Assembly (NCBI RefSeq): GCF_014203645.1
Contig: NZ_JACHJL010000006.1
Location: 310,001 to 374,000 of the forward strand
DNA length: 64,000 nt
Source: Streptomyces zagrosensis
GTDB taxonomy: Bacteria > Actinomycetota > Actinomycetes > Streptomycetales > Streptomycetaceae
Reading direction: 5' to 3'
The position numbers were made by a program, and so were the translations under genes. A model generated the notes under the pieces. The model ran no database searches, was not told the origin of the DNA, and saw only the letters and a list, made by a program, of their open reading frames with translations. Below are positions 28,021 through 36,854 of this stretch, piece after piece (position 1 is the first letter of the stretch; each line of letters opens with the position of its first letter).

Positions 28021-28403
28021 CACGGGGCACGGGGCCTGCGGTGTGTGGAGCCGCGACAGCCTCTACGGGGGCACGGGGGCGGCACCCCGTCGTGGGACCG
28101 AATTACGGAGGCACGGGCGACGGGGGCCACGGCGTGCGGCGTTCTGGCAGTAGCGAGCCCGTACTGTGCGGCTCGACGTTCGTGCACCGCATGATGCACT
28201 GTGGGCACGGTGGCGTTCGCAGACTGCCCCACAGGCGATCCGAGACATCGCGCGGCCCGCTAACGGTGCGCGCCGCAAGGAGACCGTTTCGCCCGTACCG
28301 GAGGCAACGACCCCGGACAGCGGGGCAGACCACACCGGACCGGGCGGATACCCTTGGGGGTCAACCGCCGAATCGACTTCGACAAGAAGGACTCGCGACC
28401 GCC

Positions 28404-29972
28404 GTGTTCGATACCCTCTCCGACCGCCTCGCAGCGACGTTCAAGAACCTCCGGGGCAAGGGGCGCCTGTCCGAGGCGGACATCGACGCCACGGCGCGCG
28501 AGATCCGTATCGCCCTCCTTGAGGCGGACGTCGCCCTGCCCGTCGTACGTGCGTTCATCAAGCAGGTCAAGGAGCGAGCGCTCGGCTCCGAGGTTTCCCA
28601 GGCGCTGAACCCTGCCCAGCAGGTCATCAAGATCGTCAATGACGAGTTGGTTGGCATTCTCGGTGGCGAGACCCGCCGCTTGCGATTTGCTAAGACGCCG
28701 CCGACGGTGATCATGCTGGCCGGTCTCCAGGGTGCCGGTAAGACCACCCTCGCCGGCAAGCTCGGCCACTGGCTGAAGGGTCAAGGGCACGCTCCGCTAC
28801 TTGTGGCCTGTGACCTTCAGCGGCCCAACGCTGTCAACCAGCTCTCGGTCGTCGCCGAGCGTGCCGGAGTGGCGATCTACGCGCCCGAGCCGGGCAACGG
28901 TGTGGGCGACCCGGTGAAGGTTGCTGAGGACTCCCTGGCTTTCGCCAAGTCCAAGCAGTACGACGTGGTGATCGTTGACACCGCTGGGCGCCTGGGCATC
29001 GATCAGGAACTCATGCAGCAGGCGGCCGACATCCGGGACGCTGTCCGCCCGGACGAGGTGCTGTTCGTCGTCGATGCGATGATCGGCCAGGACGCGGTGA
29101 ACACCGCCGAGGCGTTCCGCGAGGGTGTCGGGTTCGACGGTGTCGTGCTCTCCAAGCTGGACGGCGACGCCCGTGGTGGTGCCGCGCTGTCCATTGCGCA
29201 TGTCACCGGCCGCCAGATCATGTTCGCCTCGAACGGCGAGAAGCTGGACGACTTCGACGCGTTCCACCCGGACCGTATGGCGTCCCGCATTCTCGGCATG
29301 GGCGACATGCTCAGCCTGATTGAGAAGGCCGAGCAGACCTTCAGCCAGGCCGAGGCCGAGCAGATGGCGGCCAAGCTGGCGAAGGGGCCCAAGGAGTTCA
29401 CGCTTGACGACTTCCTGGCGCAGATGGAACAGGTCCGCAAGATGGGCTCCATCTCCAAGCTGCTGGGGATGCTGCCGGGCATGGGGCAGATCAAGGACCA
29501 GATCAACAATTTGGACGAGAAGGACGTGGACCGCACCGCGGCGATCATCAAGTCGATGACCCCAGCGGAGCGGCAGGAGCCGACGATCATCAATGGGTCG
29601 CGTCGCGCCCGTATCGCCCGTGGTTCTGGCGTTGATGTGAGCGCGGTCAGGAACCTCGTCGAGCGCTTCTTTGAGGCGCGAAAGATGATGTCCAAGATGG
29701 CCCAGGGAGGCGGCATGCCGGGTATGCCAGGTATGCCAGGCATGGGGGGCGGTTCGCGAAAGAAGGGCAAGCCCCAGAAGAAGGCCAAGGGTAAGCAGCG
29801 CAGCGGCAACCCCATGAAGCGCAAGGCTGATGAGCAGGCAGCGGCGGAGCGCCGGGCAGCTGGTGGCGGGGCTCAGCAGGACGACGCGTTCGGGCTGCCG
29901 GGCGCAGGCAAGGACGCGAGCTCGTTCGAACTGCCCAAGGAATTCCGGGACATGCTCCCGCCCCAGCAGTAA
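28404..29972 (+). CDS. ffh: Signal recognition particle protein Ffh (SRP54)
   Basis: 522 residues. GTPase subunit of the SRP, binding signal sequences and 4.5S RNA. Start GTG 28404 gives M-F-D-T-L-S-D-R-L, with AAGGA at 28387-28391. The N domain is followed by G-L-Q-G-A-G-K-T-T (G1), D-T-A-G-R (G3) and S-K-L-D-G (G4). The M domain is methionine-rich, with G-S-R-R-A-R-I-A-R-G-S-G for RNA binding and a G-M-P-G-M-P-G-M-P-G-M repeat near residue 435. A lysine-rich tail and a conserved C-terminus follow. A strong 19-bp terminator hairpin follows at 29995-30036. Confidence 0.97.
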   Translation: MFDTLSDRLAATFKNLRGKGRLSEADIDATAREIRIALLEADVALPVVRAFIKQVKERALGSEVSQALNPAQQVIKIVNDELVGILGGETRRLRFAKTPPTVIMLAGLQGAGKTTLAGKLGHWLKGQGHAPLLVACDLQRPNAVNQLSVVAERAGVAIYAPEPGNGVGDPVKVAEDSLAFAKSKQYDVVIVDTAGRLGIDQELMQQAADIRDAVRPDEVLFVVDAMIGQDAVNTAEAFREGVGFDGVVLSKLDGDARGGAALSIAHVTGRQIMFASNGEKLDDFDAFHPDRMASRILGMGDMLSLIEKAEQTFSQAEAEQMAAKLAKGPKEFTLDDFLAQMEQVRKMGSISKLLGMLPGMGQIKDQINNLDEKDVDRTAAIIKSMTPAERQEPTIINGSRRARIARGSGVDVSAVRNLVERFFEARKMMSKMAQGGGMPGMPGMPGMGGGSRKKGKPQKKAKGKQRSGNPMKRKADEQAAAERRAAGGGAQQDDAFGLPGAGKDASSFELPKEFRDMLPPQQ

Positions 29973-29994
29973 CCAAAGCCGTACCCAACTTCAT

Positions 29995-30036
29995 CGCCTC
30001 TGTGGCATCGCGCACCCGCGCGATGCCACAGAGGCG
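29995..30036 (+). terminator. Strong hairpin terminator after ffh
   Basis: Perfect 19-bp stem (29995-30013 with 30018-30036) and ACCC loop, 22 bp after the ffh stop. Confidence 0.92.
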
Positions 30037-30355
30037 CGATGCCTGATGGCCAACGACGCTCTTCTCCGCCGTTGGCGAAAAGCCAGGCCGAGAGGCAGCG
30101 CGTCACCCGTTCACTCCGGTTGCCGCGGCGCCACGCGAGTCGGCCATCAAAGGTGCCGGTTCGACCTCCCCGCCCAGTTCGAGCAGCCCCGGCTGTCGGC
30201 CTGCCATCTGACCGCGCACACCGCCTCGTAGGCAGGTCAAAGGAAGGCGAGGCACGGAGCCGCCGGGCGGCGTCGCCCAGTGCGCGGCGCCGCACGCGGA
30301 GCTGACCGGCGTGTCGAACGCGGCACGGAGCGGGAGAGCGGCGACCCTTCCCGCC

Positions 30356-30425
30356 GGAGCACGGAGCACGGAGCACGGAGCACGGAGCACGGAGCACGGA
30401 GCACGGAGCACGGAGCACGGAGCAC
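30356..30425 (+). repeat. Heptad tandem array A5 (10 perfect GGAGCAC units)
   Basis: Exactly ten GGAGCAC copies without variation, ending in GGAACAGC. An isolated GGAGCAC follows at 30441-30447. Confidence 0.97.
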
Positions 30426-30604
30426 GGAACAGCTCCGTCCGGAGCACGGGACAGCCAGGGGACCGGCCGTGTGCAGGCCAAAGCGGCGGTACCGCAGCGC
30501 GCGGAACCGAAGGCGTCGCCGTAACGGGGCAGCGCGGCGACCTAGCGTTCAGGGGCAAGGGCACGATTCACGTTCCACATCGGTCGCCCCGTACGATCTG
30601 CGCC

Positions 30605-32017
30605 ATGGCAAAGGCTCCCGTACTCACCCCCCAGGCGGACGACTTCCCGCGCTGGTACCAGGATCTGATCAGCAAGGCCGAGCTGGCCGACAACGGCCCG
30701 GTGCGCGGCACCATGGTCATCCGACCGTATGGGTACGGGCTCTGGGAGCGGATGCAGCGAGAGCTGGATGACCGGATCAAGGAGGCGGGCGCCTCAAACG
30801 CGTACTTCCCCCTGTTCATTCCGCAGTCGTACCTGACACGCGAGGCCGAGCACGTCGAGGGGTTCGCTCCTGAGCTTGCCGTCGTCACGCACGGCGGCGG
30901 CAAGGAGCTCGACGAGCCGATCGTGGTGCGCCCCACGTCCGAGGCGATCGTCAACGAGTATTTCTCAAAATGGGTGCAGAGCTACCGTGATCTGCCGCTG
31001 CTCATCAACCAGTGGGCGAACGTGGTTCGCTGGGAGATGCGCCCGCGTGTGTTCCTGCGCACCACCGAGTTTCTCTGGCAGGAGGGACACACGGCGCACG
31101 CCACGTACGAGGACGCCCGGGAGTACGCCGCGCGCATCCATCGCGACGTCTACGCCGACTTCATGGTGAACGTCTTGGGCATCGACGTGGTGCTCGGCCG
31201 CAAGACCGCTAAGGAGCGGTTCGCCGGGGCGATCAACACCCTCACCCTTGAGGGCATGATGGGCGACGGTAAGGCCCTGCAACTCGGCACCAGCCACGAA
31301 CTCGGCCAGAACTTCGCCAAGGCCTTCAACACTCAGTACCTCTCTCAAGCCGGTGACCGCGAGCTGGTCTGGCAGACCTCCTGGGGCGTTTCGACCCGGA
31401 TGGTCGGCGGTTTGATCATGTCGCATGGTGATGACAGCGGGTTGCGGGTGCCGCCGCGGTTGGCGTCCACCCAGGTCGTCGTGCTGGCGATCAAGGGCGA
31501 GGAGTCCGTCGCCGCGGTGCGTGCCCTGGGCGACAAGCTGACTGATGCGGGTCTGCGAGTGAGGGTTGACGACCGAGTGGATATCCCGTTTGGCCGCCGC
31601 GCCGTGGACTGGGAGCTCAAGGGCGTACCGGTACGGATCGAGATCGGTCCGCGCGACCTGGAGAACGGCACCGCCATGCTCGCCCGCCGCATCCCCGGCG
31701 GCAAGGAGCCGGTGCGCGCCGAGTCCCTTGCTGAGATCCTGCCGGCGATCCTCGAAGAGGACCAGGCGCTCTTGCTCAAGCAGTCCCGTGAGCGTCGGGA
31801 GACTCGTACCTCCGACGTGGCCACCTTGGACGAGGCCGCGCAGGCCGCGATGGCGGGCGGCTGGGCCCGTATCCCATGGGCGAAGGTCGGCCCCGAGGGC
31901 GAGGCCAAACTGGCTGAACAGGCTGTTTCCGTACGGTGTTTGATCGCCGAGGATGGGTCGGTGCCGGATGCGGACGACGCTCCCGGTACGGTCGCCGTCG
32001 TTGCCCGCGCCTACTGA
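30605..32017 (+). CDS. proS: Proline-tRNA ligase, archaeal/eukaryal-like (type 3)
   Basis: 470 residues. Charges tRNA-Pro. The start P-R-W-Y-Q-D-L-I-S-K-A-E-L and the motifs P-T-S-E (within V-V-R-P-T-S-E-A-I) and R-T-T-E-F-L-W-Q-E-G-H-T-A-H belong to the short ProRS class found in archaea and eukaryotes. It lacks the ~180-residue editing domain inserted between motifs 2 and 3 of standard bacterial ProRS (~570 residues). The C-terminal zinc-binding-like domain ends in V-A-R-A-Y. Many streptomycetes also have a bacterial-type proS elsewhere, so this may be a second, perhaps drug-tolerant, copy. A hairpin follows at 32073-32102. Confidence 0.92.
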   Translation: MAKAPVLTPQADDFPRWYQDLISKAELADNGPVRGTMVIRPYGYGLWERMQRELDDRIKEAGASNAYFPLFIPQSYLTREAEHVEGFAPELAVVTHGGGKELDEPIVVRPTSEAIVNEYFSKWVQSYRDLPLLINQWANVVRWEMRPRVFLRTTEFLWQEGHTAHATYEDAREYAARIHRDVYADFMVNVLGIDVVLGRKTAKERFAGAINTLTLEGMMGDGKALQLGTSHELGQNFAKAFNTQYLSQAGDRELVWQTSWGVSTRMVGGLIMSHGDDSGLRVPPRLASTQVVVLAIKGEESVAAVRALGDKLTDAGLRVRVDDRVDIPFGRRAVDWELKGVPVRIEIGPRDLENGTAMLARRIPGGKEPVRAESLAEILPAILEEDQALLLKQSRERRETRTSDVATLDEAAQAAMAGGWARIPWAKVGPEGEAKLAEQAVSVRCLIAEDGSVPDADDAPGTVAVVARAY

Positions 32018-32342
32018 GGCGGGCCTGCTGAACGAGGGCTGACCGGCCCAGGGCGCGGACGCCGGCCGGTTTCCAGCCGTGCCGCACACGGGGCACGGCT
32101 GGATGGTGCCATGGCCCAGCGTGACGGAGCGCCGCTCCGGTCGCGAGAGCCATGGCTTACGGCGCGCGATGCGCACGTGGCGGTTGTGCCGCAGGCGCAC
32201 GGTGCGAGCGCGGCGTGGCGCTCGCCCGAGGTGCGGACGTTGCCTGGACGCTGGGGCGTACGCACCGATACGTACCGGCTTGACGCGCGCCGTGCCGCTC
32301 CTCCGCAGATCTGCGCACCCGCCCTCGTCAGGAGGCATCAGC
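32018..32342. other. proS to SprT-like gene intergenic region
   Basis: 325 bp with the proS hairpin and then unique GC-rich sequence. Open frames crossing it have no domain or ribosome binding site. The leader of the next gene ends in GGAGG (32331-32335). Confidence 0.5.
32073..32102 (+). terminator. Hairpin terminator after proS
   Basis: Perfect 11-bp stem CCAGCCGTGCC / GGCACGGCTGG with an 8-nt loop, 55 bp after the proS stop. Confidence 0.82.
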
Positions 32343-33011
32343 GTGAACCGACTGGTACGTGCAAATTATTTGGGATGCCCGGAATCGGAACACCCAGCCG
32401 CCACCGCTCGTTGTCACGACGTGAGCACGACACCACCTGTTCTCGCCGCGGAACTGGCGCTGGCGTGGGCCGACATTCAACGGCACCACTCCGAGCTGCC
32501 GGATCTCGCCGCGCCCGAATCCTTGATCGGAGAGTCGTCGTCCGCCTGTGGCCACGAGCTCTCATTCGAACGGCTGCTACACGAGGCCGTGCACGGGATC
32601 GCCGCAGCCCGCGGCATCCGTGACACCTCGCGCGCCGGCCGCTACCACAACCGCCGATTCCTGGCGATCGCCGAGGAGTTGGGCCTTGATCATGCCGAGG
32701 AGCCACACCCGAGCAGTGGCTTCTCTTTGGTCACACTGAACCCAGAAGCGAGAAAGCGTTACCGCCCGACCATCGAGCGGCTACAGCGCGCACTGAAGGC
32801 GCACACGGTGGCGACTGCCTCCGACACCACCCGAAGCTTCCGTGGCCCCGCAGCGCGGCACGGCTCATCCGGTGGTGGCGTGCGCGTCAAGGCAGTGTGC
32901 GACTGTGGGCGCAATGTGAGAGTCGTCCCATCTGTCCTGGCCCAGGCGCCGATCATGTGCGGAGGGTGCGGGAAGCCCTTCCGTATCCCCGAGGTGGTCG
33001 CGGTCGGCTGA
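32343..33011 (+). CDS. SprT-like zinc metalloprotease-fold protein
   Basis: 222 residues. GTG 32343 follows GGAGG (32331-32335) with 7-nt spacing. The zincin motif H-E-A-V-H is at residues 80-84. A C-terminal zinc ribbon (C-D-C-G ... C-G-G-C-G) matches the layout of SprT-like proteins, which have an HExxH core plus a zinc-binding tail. SprT-like proteases such as Spartan act on DNA-protein cross-links; whether this protein does so is unproven. The downstream neighbour is rpsP but 155 bp separate them, so it is not clearly in the ribosomal operon. Confidence 0.75.
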   Translation: MNRLVRANYLGCPESEHPAATARCHDVSTTPPVLAAELALAWADIQRHHSELPDLAAPESLIGESSSACGHELSFERLLHEAVHGIAAARGIRDTSRAGRYHNRRFLAIAEELGLDHAEEPHPSSGFSLVTLNPEARKRYRPTIERLQRALKAHTVATASDTTRSFRGPAARHGSSGGGVRVKAVCDCGRNVRVVPSVLAQAPIMCGGCGKPFRIPEVVAVG

Positions 33012-33166
33012 CTGGCTGCGGTGTGGCAGAATAGCTAGCTGTACTCGACAGTCGAACAGGACCCCTCTCTCCTACGGCTGACGCGTCCATCGGGCACTCG
33101 AGTACCGCAACCCCACGCGGCACATCGCAGTGCTCAACCACGTCAAGACCAGGAGACACCACTCCC

Positions 33167-33610
33167 GTGGCAGTCAAGATCAAGCTGAAGCGTCTGGGCA
33201 AGATCCGCGCGCCTCACTACCGCATCATCATTGCCGACTCCCGTACCCGCCGTGATGGCCGGGCCATCGAGGAGATCGGCCTGTACCACCCGGTGCAGAA
33301 CCCGTCCCGCATCGAGGTCGATTCGGAGCGCGTTCAGTACTGGCTGAGCGTCGGCGCCCAGCCGACCGAGCCGGTCGCGGCCATCCTCAAGGTCACCGGT
33401 GACTGGCAGAAGTTCAAGGGCCTGCCGGCCCCTGAGCCGATGAAGGTTGCCGAGCCGAAGGCCGACAAGCGCGCGCTGTTCGAGGCTGCGGCCAAGGACG
33501 CCGGCGACGAGCCGAAGGGTGAGGCGATCACCCCGAAGGCGAAGAAGGCCGAGAAGAAGGCGGACGAGGCGGCTCCGGCTGCTGAATCCACCGAGCCGAC
33601 CGAGGCCTGA
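33167..33610 (+). CDS. rpsP: 30S ribosomal protein S16
   Basis: 147 residues. GTG 33167 opens [13 protein letters not shown], the canonical S16 start, with AGGAGA upstream. The core (first ~85 residues) contains S-R-T-R-R-D-G-R and E-E-I-G-L-Y-H-P. The ~60-residue K/A/E/P-rich tail is typical of actinobacteria. It is the first gene of the conserved rpsP-KH-rimM-trmD-rplS group. Confidence 0.97.
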   Translation: MAVKIKLKRLGKIRAPHYRIIIADSRTRRDGRAIEEIGLYHPVQNPSRIEVDSERVQYWLSVGAQPTEPVAAILKVTGDWQKFKGLPAPEPMKVAEPKADKRALFEAAAKDAGDEPKGEAITPKAKKAEKKADEAAPAAESTEPTEA

Positions 33611-33612
33611 GG

Positions 33613-33852
33613 ATGCTCGAGGAAGCCCTCGAGCACCTGGTAAAGGGCATCGTGGACAACCCCGACGACGTGCAGGTCGCATCGCGCAACCTGCGCCGTG
33701 GGCGCGTTCTTGAGGTTCGGGTGCACCCCGACGACCTCGGCAAGGTGATCGGCCGCAACGGTCGCACCGCACGAGCTCTGCGTACCGTCGTGGGCGCCAT
33801 CGGCGGCCGGGGCATCCGAGTCGATCTCGTCGACGTGGATCAGGTTCGCTGA
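33613..33852 (+). CDS. KH-domain RNA-binding protein (KhpA-like)
   Basis: 79 residues. The KH motif G-K-V-I-G-R-N-G-R-T-A lies at residues ~43-53. KhpA proteins bind RNA, often with KhpB/Jag, and are encoded between rpsP and rimM in many Gram-positives. ATG 33613 lies 2 nt after the rpsP stop. A large terminator-like hairpin follows. Confidence 0.93.
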   Translation: MLEEALEHLVKGIVDNPDDVQVASRNLRRGRVLEVRVHPDDLGKVIGRNGRTARALRTVVGAIGGRGIRVDLVDVDQVR

Positions 33853-34173
33853 AGAACGAGTGAGCACCGGCACGGGCCGGAGGCGGCTGACGGCCGCCTC
33901 CGGCCCGTGCGGCGTTCGAGCACTACGGTGAAGGAGTGGTCCCGTCCGTCCGCCCCGTGCCGCACTCCGTCCCCGTCTGCCCCGCGCCCCGTGGCCGCGT
34001 GGCTCCACCAGGCTCCAGACTCCTTTGGGTGGCACCCCGCACCCCGTGCTCCGTGCGCCCGCGCCAGGCTCCGTGCGCCGTCCCCGCGGGCGTCGGCCCT
34101 CACATCCGATCCCGTTTCGTCCAAACCCCAGTACGCCGCGTAGCCCGCGTGGCGGCAGAGAAGGAAGCGCACC
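33853..34173. other. KH-rimM intergenic region
   Basis: 321 bp. After the hairpin, 33950-34110 carries reverse-orientation heptad-like units (CACCCCGC, GTGCTCC and GGCTCCGT). No gene is supported. A promoter for rimM-trmD is expected near 34110-34170. Confidence 0.5.
33869..33911 (+). terminator. Large hairpin after the KH gene
   Basis: 17-18-bp perfect stem (33870-33887 with 33893-33910) and a TGACG loop, 18 bp after the KH-gene stop. It splits rpsP-KH from rimM-trmD. Confidence 0.88.
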
Positions 34174-34719
34174 GTGCAGTTGGTAGTCGCGCGCGTCGGC
34201 CGCGCCCATGGCATCAAGGGTGAGGTCACCGTTGAGGTACGCACCGACGAGCCGGAGCTGCGGCTCGCACCCGGCTCCGTGCTGGCTACGGAACCCGCCT
34301 CGGTGGGGCCGCTGACGATTGAAACCGGCCGAGTACACAGTGGCCGGCTGCTGCTGCACTTCGCAGGCGTCAGTGACCGTACGGGCGCCGAGGCGCTCCG
34401 TAACGTCCTGCTGATCGCTGAGGTCGATCCCGAGAACGTCCCGGACGATCCCGAGGAGTTCTACGATCACCAACTGATCGACTTGGACGTGGTCACTGCG
34501 GACGGAGCCGTCGTCGGCCGCATCGCGGAAATTTCCCACCTGCCCTACCAAGATCTGCTCATCGTCAAGCGGCCCGACGGCAGCGAGGTCATGGTGCCGT
34601 TCGTCGCCGAGATCGTGCCCGAGATCGACCTCACGGAGCAGCGTGCGGTCATCGACCCTCCGCCGGGACTGCTGGACGAGGAGCAGGCCGAGACCGCGCG
34701 TGGTGGGGACGACGCCTGA
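34174..34719 (+). CDS. rimM: 16S rRNA processing protein RimM
   Basis: 181 residues. Ribosome maturation factor that binds S19 on the 30S head. The N-terminal domain begins [17 protein letters not shown], and the C-terminal PRC-barrel has [11 protein letters not shown] and [12 protein letters not shown] 34174. The stop overlaps the trmD start (TGATG at 34717-34721), indicating translational coupling. Confidence 0.95.
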   Translation: MQLVVARVGRAHGIKGEVTVEVRTDEPELRLAPGSVLATEPASVGPLTIETGRVHSGRLLLHFAGVSDRTGAEALRNVLLIAEVDPENVPDDPEEFYDHQLIDLDVVTADGAVVGRIAEISHLPYQDLLIVKRPDGSEVMVPFVAEIVPEIDLTEQRAVIDPPPGLLDEEQAETARGGDDA

Positions 34720-35540
34720 TGCGGCTCGATGTCGTCACGATCTTTCCGGAATATCTCGAACCGCTGAACGTCTCGCTGGTCGGCAAGGCACGCACCCGCG
34801 GCCAACTCGATGTGCGCGTACACGATCTGCGGGAGTGGACGCACGACCGGCATCACACAGTGGACGACACGCCCTACGGCGGCGGCCCCGGCATGGTGAT
34901 GAAGCCCGAACCGTGGGGCGAGGCGCTGGACGCGGTCATCGGCTCCGCGACGGAGCAGGACGAGGCAGGCCCGGCACTGATTGTGCCGACACCCAGTGGC
35001 CGCCCCTTTACCCAAGCCCTTGCGGTGGAGCTCTCCCAGCGGCCGTGGTTGATCTTCGCACCAGCACGCTACGAGGGCATCGATCGACGCGTGATGGACG
35101 AGTACGGAGAGCGGCTCGACGTTTACGAGGTGTCCATCGGGGACTATGTGCTCGCCGGAGGCGAGGCAGCGGTGCTGGTGATTACGGAGGCCGTCGCTCG
35201 ACTCCTACCCGGCGTGCTCGGCAACGCCGATTCGCACCGCGATGACTCGTTCGCCCCCGGCGCCATGGCCTCTCTCCTGGAGGGCCCCGTCTACACCAAG
35301 CCGCCCGAGTGGCGCGGCCGTGCCATCCCTGACGTACTGGTCAGCGGCCACCACGGCAAGATCGCCCGCTGGCGTAGGGACGAGGCTTTTCGGCGTACAG
35401 CCAGCCACCGCCCCGACCTCATCGAGCGCTGTGACCCGTCCTCGCTCGATAAGGGGGATCGCGCGATCCTGGCCGCGTTGGGATGGGCGGAGCGTACGGA
35501 TGGCCGATTTGGGCCGCCGGGGGAGACCGTGGAAGAATAG
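34719..35540 (+). CDS. trmD: tRNA (guanine(37)-N1)-methyltransferase TrmD
   Basis: 273 residues. SPOUT methyltransferase forming m1G37, which prevents +1 frameshifts. It starts [12 protein letters not shown], with D-D-T-P-Y-G-G-G-P-G-M-V-M-K and the knot region Y-E-G-I-D-R-R and S-I-G-D-Y-V-L-A-G-G-E, which binds SAM. Length is slightly above E. coli TrmD. ATG 34719 overlaps the rimM stop. Confidence 0.97.
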   Translation: MRLDVVTIFPEYLEPLNVSLVGKARTRGQLDVRVHDLREWTHDRHHTVDDTPYGGGPGMVMKPEPWGEALDAVIGSATEQDEAGPALIVPTPSGRPFTQALAVELSQRPWLIFAPARYEGIDRRVMDEYGERLDVYEVSIGDYVLAGGEAAVLVITEAVARLLPGVLGNADSHRDDSFAPGAMASLLEGPVYTKPPEWRGRAIPDVLVSGHHGKIARWRRDEAFRRTASHRPDLIERCDPSSLDKGDRAILAALGWAERTDGRFGPPGETVEE

Positions 35541-35669
35541 GCCGCTGTTGTCCGCCCAGCGCGCGCCCCTGCCACAGGGGGAACGACGCCGCCCGGCGGA
35601 GCGACAACACTCATCACTCTTCCTACATCCCGTTGATGACCTGTGGCATCAGCGAAGAAAGCAGACGTC

Positions 35670-36017
35670 ATGCATCTTCTTGACAACGTGGACGCCGCGT
35701 CGTTGCGCAGCGACGTTCCGGCCTTCCGCCCGGGCGACACGGTCAACGTTCACGTCCGCGTCATCGAGGGCAACCGCTCTCGTGTGCAGCAGTTCAAGGG
35801 CGTTGTCATCCGACGCCAGGGCTCCGGCGTACGGGAGACCTTCTCCGTCCGCAAGGTCAGCTTCAGCGTTGGCGTCGAGCGCACCTTCCCCGTGCACACC
35901 CCGATCGTTGAGAAGATCGAACTCGTGACCCGCGGTGATGTCCGCCGTGCGAAGCTCTACTACCTCCGTAACCTGCGCGGCAAGGCCGCGAAGATCAAGG
36001 AGAAGCGCGACAACTGA
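35670..36017 (+). CDS. rplS: 50S ribosomal protein L19
   Basis: 115 residues, the family length. Contains the L19 core: [26 protein letters not shown] and [19 protein letters not shown] 35670 is preferred over GTG 35643 because the extra nine residues (A-S-A-K-K-A-D-V) are outside the family. Ends the rimM-trmD group, about 130 bp after trmD. Confidence 0.95.
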   Translation: MHLLDNVDAASLRSDVPAFRPGDTVNVHVRVIEGNRSRVQQFKGVVIRRQGSGVRETFSVRKVSFSVGVERTFPVHTPIVEKIELVTRGDVRRAKLYYLRNLRGKAAKIKEKRDN

Positions 36018-36068
36018 GTCGAGCGTGTGCCGGGCGGTCACAGATTGGCCGGATAGGCTCTGGGCCCG

Positions 36069-36854
36069 ATGGATACCGACGCACGAATTTCGGAGCGCGA
36101 TCGCTCTCCCGACCCTGAACCGGGTCCGGAGCTGCGGTCGCGCTTCGCGCGTTTGCCCTGGCCGATCGAGGTCGGCGGTTGGCGTCGTGTGGGGCTCCTC
36201 GCCGTGGCGTGCGTCACCTGCGTGTTACTGCTGAGCGCCTTTGTGGTGCAGCCCTTTTTGATCCCCAGCACCTCGATGGAGAACACCTTCAAGGTCGGTG
36301 ACCGGGTGCTGGTGAACAAGCTGGCGTACCGTTTCGGTGATACGCCGCAGCGCGGCGACGTCGTGGTCTTCGACGGCACCGGGTCCTTCGCTGACGAGCG
36401 TCCTGCGGGGAACCCGGTGACGACTTTGTTGCGCTCGGCAGCATCGGCGGTCGGCTTGGCCGAGCCCGCCGAGACCGATTACATCAAGCGTGTGGTGGGC
36501 ATCGGAGGGGATCGGGTCACCTGCTGTGACAAGCGGGGGAGGATCAAGGTGAACGGTCAACCGGTGGATGAGGACTACCTCTACCCCGGAGATGCCCCGT
36601 CACAGGTTCCCTTCGACATCGTGGTCCCCGAAGCAAAGCTGTGGGTGATGGGCGACCACCGCAGCGCCTCGCGCGACTCCCGCGACCGTCTCGGAGCCCC
36701 TGGCGGGGGCTCCGTACCGGTGGGCAAGGTCATCGGCCGAGCCGACTGGATCGGCTGGCCACTGACCCGCTGGAGCTCGCTGCATCGACCCGATGCGTTC
36801 ACGCGGGTGCCAAAGCCCAACAAGGTGCCGGCGCCGGGCCGAGCACATGGGTAA
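36069..36854 (+). CDS. lepB1: Type I signal peptidase 1 (SipW-like)
   Basis: 261 residues. Membrane serine protease that cleaves Sec and Tat signal peptides. An N-terminal membrane helix at about residues 42-62 is followed by I-P-S-T-S-M, with catalytic Ser69, and D-Y-I-K-R-V-V-G, with catalytic Lys140. Box E W-V-M-G-D-H-R-S is present. First of four adjacent lepB paralogues, the arrangement known for streptomycete sip genes. A TTA codon at 36225-36227 (residue 53) could make it bldA-dependent. The gene ends overlapping the lepB2 start by 8 nt. Confidence 0.94.
   Translation: MDTDARISERDRSPDPEPGPELRSRFARLPWPIEVGGWRRVGLLAVACVTCVLLLSAFVVQPFLIPSTSMENTFKVGDRVLVNKLAYRFGDTPQRGDVVVFDGTGSFADERPAGNPVTTLLRSAASAVGLAEPAETDYIKRVVGIGGDRVTCCDKRGRIKVNGQPVDEDYLYPGDAPSQVPFDIVVPEAKLWVMGDHRSASRDSRDRLGAPGGGSVPVGKVIGRADWIGWPLTRWSSLHRPDAFTRVPKPNKVPAPGRAHG

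Larger units (their letters stand above)
27812..28403. other. glnD-ffh intergenic region
   Basis: 592 bp containing array A4, its 40-bp tandem duplication and a diverged copy of the A1/A6 flank. The ffh frame is open far upstream through this region only because the heptads contain no stop. A short inverted repeat at ~27821-27839 might terminate glnD. The last ~130 bp is unique and should contain the ffh promoter. Confidence 0.65.
29973..30604. other. ffh-proS intergenic region
   Basis: 632 bp containing the ffh terminator, array A5 and no supported gene. Short frames on either strand are artefacts of the stop-free array. The ~170 bp after the array is unique sequence leading to proS. Confidence 0.65.

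Noticed and set aside
27864..28403. 180-codon upstream extension of ffh
   Set aside because: It is the heptad array read in frame; Ffh homologues start at M-F-D-T-L-S, encoded from 28404.
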